The notes beneath the pieces were generated by a model. That model saw only the letters and a list, made by a program, of their open reading frames with translations. It made no database searches and was not told the DNA's origin. The position numbers were made by a program, and so were the translations under genes. From Pseudomonadota bacterium (GTDB lineage Bacteria; Desulfobacterota; Desulfovibrionia; Desulfovibrionales; Desulfovibrionaceae), in contig JAEZEM010000408.1 of NCBI GenBank assembly GCA_023417745.1, positions 1 to 45,865 on the forward strand: a stretch of 45,865 bases of DNA, given 5' to 3'. Shown here piece after piece: positions 40,696-45,865 of the stretch (its first letter is position 1; each line of letters opens with the position of its first letter).

Positions 40696-42678
40696 ATGAC
40701 CGAGGCGAAAAAGCCTGAAATCCTTGCCCCAGCGGGTGATCCCTATTCGTTTCTGGCGGCCGTTGCCGCCGGGGCCGACGCCGTCTACTGCGGCCTCAAA
40801 CATTTCTCCGCCCGCATGTTGGCCCGCAACTTTTCCACGTCCGAGCTGGCCGCCCTGGCCGAAATGGCCCGCGCCAGAAACGTGCGCACCTACGTCGCCA
40901 TCAACACCCTGCTCAAGCCCGACGAGGCCGACAAGGCCGGACGCCTGATCTCGCGCCTGGCCGCCGACGTCGGACCCGACGCGCTCATCGTCCAGGACCT
41001 GGGCGTCGCCGCCGTGGCCCGGCAGGCCGGCTACAAGGGCGAACTGCACCTGTCCACCCTGGCCAACGTCAGTAGCCCCTCGGGCCTGGCTACCCTGCCC
41101 GCCTATTCCTTCTCCCGGGTGGTGCTGCCGCGCGAACTGACCGTGGACGAGATGCGCGAAATGGCCGAAGCCGCGCCCAAGGGCCTTTCCCTGGAAGCCT
41201 TTATCCACGGCGCGCTGTGCTACAACGTCTCGGGGCGTTGCTACTGGAGCAGCTATCTCGGCGGCAAGTCGGGCCTTCGCGGCCGTTGCGTCCAGCCCTG
41301 CCGGCGCATCTACGACCACCGGGGCCAGAAGGGCCGCTATTTCTCCTGCCAGGACCTGAGCCTCGACATGCTGACCAAGGCTCTCCTCACCATCCCCGAG
41401 ATCACGGCCTGGAAGATCGAGGGTCGCAAGAAAGGGCCGCACTACGTCTACCATACCGTGGCCGCCTACAAGCTCCTGCGCGACGCCGCCGACGACGCCT
41501 CGGCCAAGAAGATGGCCGCGAGCTTTCTGGAGCAGGCCCTTGGCCGGCCCGGCACCAACTACAACTTCCTGCCCCAGCGGCCCAAAAACCCCATCGACAC
41601 CAAGGCGCGCACCGGCTCGGGAATGCCCGCCGGCAAGCTCACCCGGGGCATCAAGAGCGGCCAGTGGAATCTGTCCACCCGCGTGGGGCTCATGCCCGGC
41701 GACCTGCTGCGGGTGGGCTTCGAGGACGAACCCGGCCACCGCGTGGTCAAGGTGACCCGCACCGTGCCCAAGGGCGGTCGGTTGACGCTGACCTTCGACG
41801 GCCCCGACAACAAGCCCGAGTCCGGCATCCCGGTCTTTTTGATCGACCGCCGCGACCCGGCCCTGGCCGCCAAGATCGCGCCGCTCGAAGCCGCTCTGGA
41901 CAAGATCACCCCGCGCGAGGCCAAACCTTCGGAATTCGTCGCCCGCCTGCCCAAGCCGGCCAAGCCGTTTCGCAGCGAACCGCTGGCCTTAAGCGTGTGG
42001 CGGCATCCCGACATGCGCAAGGAAAAAAGCCCCTTTGGCGTGTGGGTTTCCACCCACCGGGCCCAGAACCTGCCCCTTGGCCGGGCGGCCATGGTCTGGT
42101 GGTGGCTGCCGCCGGTCATCTGGCCCGACGAGGAAAGCGAATTTAAAAGCCTCATCGCCGCCATCGTCAGCCGGGGCGGCAAGCGCTTCGTCCTAAACGC
42201 CCCCTGGCAGACCGGCCTGTTCCCGGAGGGAGCCAAGGGCCTGGACTTCTGGGCCGGCCCGTTTTGCAACGTGGCCAACCCCCTGGCCTTGGGCGAACTG
42301 GCCCGCAACGGCTTTTACGGCGCGTTTGTCTCGCCGGAGCTGTCGGGCGAGGATCTGCTTAGCCTGCCCAAAACCTCGCCGATCCCCCTGGGCATCGTGG
42401 CCAAGGGCGCTTGGCCTCTGGGGCTGTCGCGGGTGCTTTCGGGCGAGGTCAAGACCTGCCTGCCCGTGATCAGCCCCAAGGAAGAGGCCTTGTGGGCCGT
42501 CAAATACGACCGCACCTATTGGCTGTACGCCAACTGGGAAGTGGACCTCTACCGCCACCGCGAGGCCCTGGTGCAAGCCGGCTACTGCGTGTTCGTGGAC
42601 CTGCGCGAGCCGTTGCCCAAGGAAATCAACCGGCGCGACCGCACTAGTCACTTCAACTGGGAAATCGGGCTGCTGTAA
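40696..42678 (+). CDS. U32 family peptidase-like protein (RlhA/TrhP type)
   Basis: The protein is 660 aa from ATG 40696. The U32 signature EAFIHGALCYNVSGRCYWSS is followed by Cys in RGRCVQPCRRIYDH, giving the four-Cys set of the family. The N-terminal half is a TIM-barrel-like domain (PEILAPAGDPYSFLAAVAAG, ADAVYCGLKHFSARMLARNF). The C-terminal half is a beta domain with further insertion (about 400-660). Members are now known as tRNA or rRNA hydroxylation factors as well as collagenases. Its TAA overlaps the next ATG (TAATG), so it is coupled to the PFKFB-like gene. Its start has a poor ribosome site; no better start was found. Confidence 0.85.
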   Translation: MTEAKKPEILAPAGDPYSFLAAVAAGADAVYCGLKHFSARMLARNFSTSELAALAEMARARNVRTYVAINTLLKPDEADKAGRLISRLAADVGPDALIVQDLGVAAVARQAGYKGELHLSTLANVSSPSGLATLPAYSFSRVVLPRELTVDEMREMAEAAPKGLSLEAFIHGALCYNVSGRCYWSSYLGGKSGLRGRCVQPCRRIYDHRGQKGRYFSCQDLSLDMLTKALLTIPEITAWKIEGRKKGPHYVYHTVAAYKLLRDAADDASAKKMAASFLEQALGRPGTNYNFLPQRPKNPIDTKARTGSGMPAGKLTRGIKSGQWNLSTRVGLMPGDLLRVGFEDEPGHRVVKVTRTVPKGGRLTLTFDGPDNKPESGIPVFLIDRRDPALAAKIAPLEAALDKITPREAKPSEFVARLPKPAKPFRSEPLALSVWRHPDMRKEKSPFGVWVSTHRAQNLPLGRAAMVWWWLPPVIWPDEESEFKSLIAAIVSRGGKRFVLNAPWQTGLFPEGAKGLDFWAGPFCNVANPLALGELARNGFYGAFVSPELSGEDLLSLPKTSPIPLGIVAKGAWPLGLSRVLSGEVKTCLPVISPKEEALWAVKYDRTYWLYANWEVDLYRHREALVQAGYCVFVDLREPLPKEINRRDRTSHFNWEIGLL

Positions 42679-43895
42679 TGGCGCGGCCGGCCAAGCTCTG
42701 CATCGCCATGGTGGGGCTGCCGGCCATGGGCAAGTCCACTGTCGCGGCCAAGATCAAGGAAAGTCTCGAAAAAGACGACGTCAAGGTCGGCATCTTCAAC
42801 AACGGCGACGTGCGTCGGCGCATGGTCGCCGGCAACACCTCCCATGCCGGCTTCTACAACCCGGACAACGCCGACGCGGCGGCCCTGCGCGAACGCATCG
42901 CCGCCGTGAGCATCGCCGAGGCCAAGGCCTACCTGACGGCCGAAGGCCAGATCACCATTCTCGACGCCACCAACGTCTCCCGCAAACGGCGGGAGACGTT
43001 GCGGCAGCACCTCGCCCCGCATCCCATCCTGTTTATCGAGTGCATCAACGACGATCCCGAACTGCTGGCCCTGTCCGTGGCCCGCAAGACCCGGCTGCCG
43101 GAATTCGCCCACCTGCCCCAGCAAGAAGCGGCCAAGAGCTTTTTTTCGCGCATTGGCTACTACCGCCACATTTACGCCCCGGCCGACGAAGCCGACAACC
43201 TCGTGCGGCTGGACACCCTCAACAACCGCATCATCGCCGAACGCGTCCATTCCGACGTGCCCCACTACGGCCGCATCCGCGACCTGCTCATGTCGGACTG
43301 GATCAAAAACCTCTTTCTCGTGCGCCACGCCGAGAGCGAATACAACCTGGAAAACCGCGTCGGCGGCGATTCCGGCCTGACCGAAAAAGGCCGGCGCATG
43401 GCCTGGGCGCTGTCGCGCCACTTCATCGGCACGCCGCTGCCCTACGTCTTTACGAGTTCGCTGACGCGCACCCGGGAGATGGCCGAGCCGCTGCTGGAAA
43501 CCCGCAAGGGCACAACCATCCACCACGCCTTCAAAGAGTTCGACGAGATCGACGTGGGCGAATGCGACGGCCTGAGCTACGCGGAGATGGAAGGCAGCCG
43601 GCCGGAACTCTTTGCCGCCCGAGGACGCAACAAATACAACTTCGTCTATCCCGGCGGCGAAGGCTACGCCACCATGGCCGGACGGGTGTATCGCGGCATA
43701 AAAAAGGCCATCTACTTGAGCGGCAATTCCGAATACATCATGATCATCGGCCACCAGGCCGTCAACCGCATGATCCTCTCGGACTTTCTGTTTCGCCGAG
43801 CCGAAGACGTGCCCTATATCTTCATCCCCCAGGACAAATACTTCCACATCGTCTCGACCCAAAGCAAGAAGCTGTTCGAACTACGCAAGTTCTGA
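42678..43895 (+). CDS. PFK-2/FBPase-2-like bifunctional kinase-phosphatase
   Basis: The protein is 405 aa from ATG 42678, overlapping the U32 stop. The N-terminal half has a P-loop (MVGLPAMGKSTVAAKIK), then NNGDVRRRMVAG and TILDATNVSRKRRETL, the 6-phosphofructo-2-kinase-type nucleotide kinase. From about residue 210 comes a histidine-phosphatase domain (NLFLVRHAESEYNLENRVGG, YVFTSSLTRTREMA, IGHQAVNRM), with the catalytic RHA and the second His in GHQ. The fusion order and length fit eukaryotic PFKFB enzymes, which make and remove fructose-2,6-bisphosphate. In bacteria the true substrate is not established. A terminator follows. Confidence 0.88.
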   Translation: MARPAKLCIAMVGLPAMGKSTVAAKIKESLEKDDVKVGIFNNGDVRRRMVAGNTSHAGFYNPDNADAAALRERIAAVSIAEAKAYLTAEGQITILDATNVSRKRRETLRQHLAPHPILFIECINDDPELLALSVARKTRLPEFAHLPQQEAAKSFFSRIGYYRHIYAPADEADNLVRLDTLNNRIIAERVHSDVPHYGRIRDLLMSDWIKNLFLVRHAESEYNLENRVGGDSGLTEKGRRMAWALSRHFIGTPLPYVFTSSLTRTREMAEPLLETRKGTTIHHAFKEFDEIDVGECDGLSYAEMEGSRPELFAARGRNKYNFVYPGGEGYATMAGRVYRGIKKAIYLSGNSEYIMIIGHQAVNRMILSDFLFRRAEDVPYIFIPQDKYFHIVSTQSKKLFELRKF

Positions 43896-43914
43896 CGTAT
43901 CCTGTCACAGAAGA

Positions 43915-43952
43915 CAAAAAAGGGAGCCGTCCGAAGCCGACTCCCTTTTTTT
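43915..43952. terminator. Bidirectional terminator between convergent genes
   Basis: GGGAGCCG (43922-43929) and CGACTCCC (43938-43945) form a stem with one mismatch. A run of A precedes it and a run of T follows, so it can serve both the PFKFB-like gene and the OmpH-like gene. Confidence 0.8.
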
Positions 43953-43986
43953 GCGCCGTCGAAACGCTTTGAGCAACGCGAGGCGC

Positions 43987-44505
43987 TTATTTCATGGCGT
44001 CCACGCGGCTGATGATTTGTTGCGTGATGTTCAGCGACGGATCAATATAGGCGTAACCGGCGGCATCCTGGATGCCGAGCAGGCCGTTTTCCTTGGCGTG
44101 TTCGCCGAGGGCCTTGTTGATCTTGTCGACCAGGGGCTTATAGAGGACGGCCTCTTCGGCAGCGACGTCGCTGCGCAACTGCTGCACGCCGTCGCTGACG
44201 GCGCGTGTGAGCCGCAACAGTTCATCCCGCTTCCCGTTTTTGGGATCGGACAGGCTTGGATCGGCCTTCAGCCGGCGGATGGTTTCTTCCTGGGACTGCA
44301 ACGCCCCCTGCCTGGGAGCGAATTTCTTTTGCATCTCTTCGGCGATCCGCATGCCGTCGCTGGTCTTACCGATGACTTCCTTGACGTTGACGACCATCAC
44401 CCTGGGGGGAGCGGGCTTGGGTTCTTCCTTGGCTTCTTCCTGCTTACAACCAACCAGGGCCAAGACGACGGCGCAAGAGGCCACACATGCCAAAACTGCT
44501 TTCAC
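43987..44505 (-). CDS. OmpH/Skp-like periplasmic lipoprotein
   Basis: The protein is 172 aa from a GTG at 44505, after AGGAAG. The signal peptide has a lipobox LALVGC, with Cys about residue 20. The mature part has VMVVNVKEVIGKTSDGMRIA and a long helical, charged hairpin (EEMQKKFAPRQGALQSQEET, DVAAEEAVLYKPLVDKINKA) ending IDPSLNITQQIISRVDAMK, the layout of the periplasmic chaperone Skp/OmpH. A chaperone for outer-membrane or secreted proteins is likely. It lies downstream of a barrel-like remnant on the same strand, which may once have been its client or operon partner. Confidence 0.72.
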   Translation of the reverse strand: MKAVLACVASCAVVLALVGCKQEEAKEEPKPAPPRVMVVNVKEVIGKTSDGMRIAEEMQKKFAPRQGALQSQEETIRRLKADPSLSDPKNGKRDELLRLTRAVSDGVQQLRSDVAAEEAVLYKPLVDKINKALGEHAKENGLLGIQDAAGYAYIDPSLNITQQIISRVDAMK

Positions 44506-44514
44506 GAAGACTTC

Positions 44515-44735
44515 CTTTGTGGTGTGCAAGCAGCCGAAAGGCCGGCCGCTCCGGTTCCGTAAAACGTGTACTTGAGGCCGGCGCTGACGGCCTGGGACGA
44601 ATAGCCGAGACGGAACAGTTCCAGGCCGCCCCGGCTGTTGCAGGACAGGGCATCGCTCAGGCGTGCGGACACGTCGGCGTCGAGCAAGAACGAGTTGTAG
44701 CGCTGGTCCGCCGACTTGACCAGACAAGCCGCTAT
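44515..44735 (-). pseudogene. Outer-membrane beta-barrel C-terminal remnant
   Basis: The frame reads SADQRYNSFLLDADVSARLS, then CNSRGGLELFRLGYSSQAVS and AGLKYTF, the last strands and Phe/aromatic ending of an autotransporter-type or similar barrel. It has no start codon and nothing upstream matches; the DNA turns AT-rich at about 44760. It is followed at once by the OmpH-like gene. This is pattern recognition in a short piece, so a chance frame cannot be excluded. Confidence 0.4.
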
Positions 44736-44769
44736 CGGCCCCCCGCAGCCACCGCGCCACGGCAATCAG

Positions 44770-45104
44770 GCCATGCGCCAACCGCAGTCAAAAGCAAAGA
44801 TGCAAAACGCCTTAATTGCGGAATAGCTAACCACAATACCAAGCAACAACGCCAAATAAATCTGCGAATAGCGACAACACAAAACTACATGCACAAAAAT
44901 AAACAGCAATTCAACACGAAATCCCTGCCCACTCTGCAATAACAACACAGATACAACATTTACAATATCCAATACATGCAATGTAGACGCTCAATTTCAT
45001 CAAAGGTTACACAATATATTTATACAAATTACGACTAAACTTCTTCTCGTTTACACCGATAAGACAAGTGGACATCAACCTTGCCTTGCAAGAGGAGAAG
45101 CATC
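44770..45104. other. AT-rich gene-free stretch
   Basis: The 335 bases before the gene at 45105 are strikingly AT-rich compared with the rest of the window. Frames are short and not protein-like. The region should contain the promoter of the gene at 45105, but no clear -35/-10 pair stands out. MucR/Ros-type proteins are known to bind AT-rich promoter DNA, so this is a possible site for one. Confidence 0.65.
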
Positions 45105-45602
45105 ATGAGCACGGATCTGATCAGCAATTCGTACAGCACCACGACCTCGTCCCTGGGCAATCTGCTGGGCACGTCAAGCACGAGCGCCACCGACTCCACG
45201 GCGGTGAACAGCCTGGCCTCGGGGCTGTCCATCAAGGGCGACGGCGGCGATTTTTCCAAGGGGGCCAAGGCCATGCAGCAGCTCAAGGAGCTGGCCAGCT
45301 CCGACCCGGACAAGTTCAAGGAAGTGACCCAGCAGATTTCCGACAAGCTCTCCGAGGCGGCCGACGGCGCATCCGATTCCAACACGGCCAAGATGCTGTC
45401 CTCCATGTCGGAAAAGTTCGCCTCGGCGGCCTCGTCGGGTTCCATGGATTCCCTGGCTCCGTCCCAGCCGCCGACCGGCGGCAACGGCCCCCAGGGGCAC
45501 GGAGCCCAGCAGTACGCCAAGCACAGCGGCGACAATCCCATGGCGACCATGGACAGCATCGTTTCCAGCGCCCTGTCCGGGGTCGGCTCCACCGAGGCCT
45601 AG
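45105..45602 (+). CDS. Ser/Ala-rich protein of unknown function
   Basis: The protein is 165 aa from ATG 45105, preceded by AGGAG (45093-45097); in-frame codons upstream are rejected. The N terminus (LISNSYSTTTSSLGNLLGTS) is a Ser/Thr-rich, unstructured-looking stretch. The central helix carries AMQQLKELASSDPDKFKEVT and QQISDKLSEAADGASDSN, and the C terminus is again Ser/Gly-rich. It has no signal peptide, no Cys and no membrane segment. It might be secreted by a type I or III route or act as a surface or stress protein, but nothing proves it. No family recognised. Confidence 0.6.
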   Translation: MSTDLISNSYSTTTSSLGNLLGTSSTSATDSTAVNSLASGLSIKGDGGDFSKGAKAMQQLKELASSDPDKFKEVTQQISDKLSEAADGASDSNTAKMLSSMSEKFASAASSGSMDSLAPSQPPTGGNGPQGHGAQQYAKHSGDNPMATMDSIVSSALSGVGSTEA

Positions 45603-45626
45603 GCCTGTCCGCCATGGAGCACGAAA

Positions 45627-45661
45627 CGCCCCGCCTCCCGGAGTGACCGGGCGGCGGGGCG
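45627..45661 (+). terminator. GC-rich hairpin after the Ser/Ala-rich gene
   Basis: A stem CGCCCCGCC(T)CCCGG with CCGGG(C)GGCGGGGCG lies about 25 bases past the stop. Only a short T run (CTTTG) follows, so efficiency is doubtful. Confidence 0.6.
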
Positions 45662-45705
45662 CTTTGTCGTGGGGCTGTGGCCGCTGTCGTCGACGATTCT
45701 CACCA

Positions 45706-45750
45706 AGCGAGGTCGGGCCGGCGAGACCAGAGCGTCGGCCCGACCTCGCT
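45706..45750. repeat. 15-bp perfect inverted repeat
   Basis: AGCGAGGTCGGGCCG (45706-45720) and CGGCCCGACCTCGCT (45736-45750) flank a 15-base loop. No T run follows. Nothing else was recognised from here to the right edge. Confidence 0.85.
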
Positions 45751-45865
45751 CAAACCGCCGGTGGTCACACCCATGCCTCGAACGTGCGGCACAGGCTTTT
45801 ACCTCTTTCTACCCGCCCTTGACCGACTCAATCGCCACCGCCAACACCCCTTACCCCTTTTCCCC

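Noticed and set aside
44737..44781. Longer OmpH-like start upstream
   Set aside because: The upstream frame contains no signal peptide; GTG 44505 with AGGAAG and a lipobox fits.

Overview
The window is a GC-rich bacterial chromosome segment, most likely from a Desulfovibrionaceae-type sulfate reducer (Solidesulfovibrio-like). That placement is an inference. It rests on the operon ffh-rpsP-khpA-rimM-trmD-rplS-rnhB-yraN with a trmD carrying a second SPOUT domain, a MucR/Ros-type regulator, a PFK-2/FBPase-2-like enzyme, and many multi-domain signalling proteins. No replication origin, rRNA or CRISPR array was seen. One tRNA gene (tRNA-Phe, GAA) is present.

Layout. 1-6041 (minus): a giant CheB-like/CheR/multi-PAS/GAF hybrid histidine kinase whose last few residues run off the left edge. 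6417-14387: a MucR/Ros regulator followed by stacked terminator hairpins, a hexapeptide acyltransferase with a small downstream gene, an exported Ntn-hydrolase and an exported small protein, a B12-binding-type radical SAM protein, a TylF-like methyltransferase, several tiny proteins and an integral membrane protein.

14388-23321 is a decayed mobile region. It holds a gutted tyrosine integrase, a HigB/HigA-like toxin-antitoxin pair, an excisionase-like gene with a probable frameshift, an exported seven-repeat kelch protein, and a run of fused gene remnants: 7TMR-DISM sensor kinase, DNA adenine methyltransferase, tail-type proteins and a primase/helicase. Four small phage-type genes follow. The block ends at tRNA-Phe, a plausible (unproven) attachment site.

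23462-30381: a 23-codon hydrophobic ORF coupled to a conserved hypothetical gene, then the translation/SRP operon on the minus strand with its own promoter. 30437-32914 (minus): vsr-dcm-DUF4928, an overlapping three-gene C5-methylation/restriction-type cassette. 33076-34102: an RRM protein and a CxxCC cluster protein.

34662-39108 (minus): a signalling operon of a PilZ protein, a CheX-like phosphatase with four N-terminal MshE-N-like repeats, a CheY-like receiver, and a CBS-PAS-Hpt CheA-like kinase. The architecture suggests c-di-GMP input and output around a phosphorelay, and it is the most system-like candidate here. 39329-45602: an aminotransferase, a U32 peptidase/hydroxylase-type gene translationally coupled to a PFKFB-like bifunctional gene, an OmpH/Skp-like lipoprotein, a barrel-like remnant, a sharp AT-rich island, and a Ser/Ala-rich protein.
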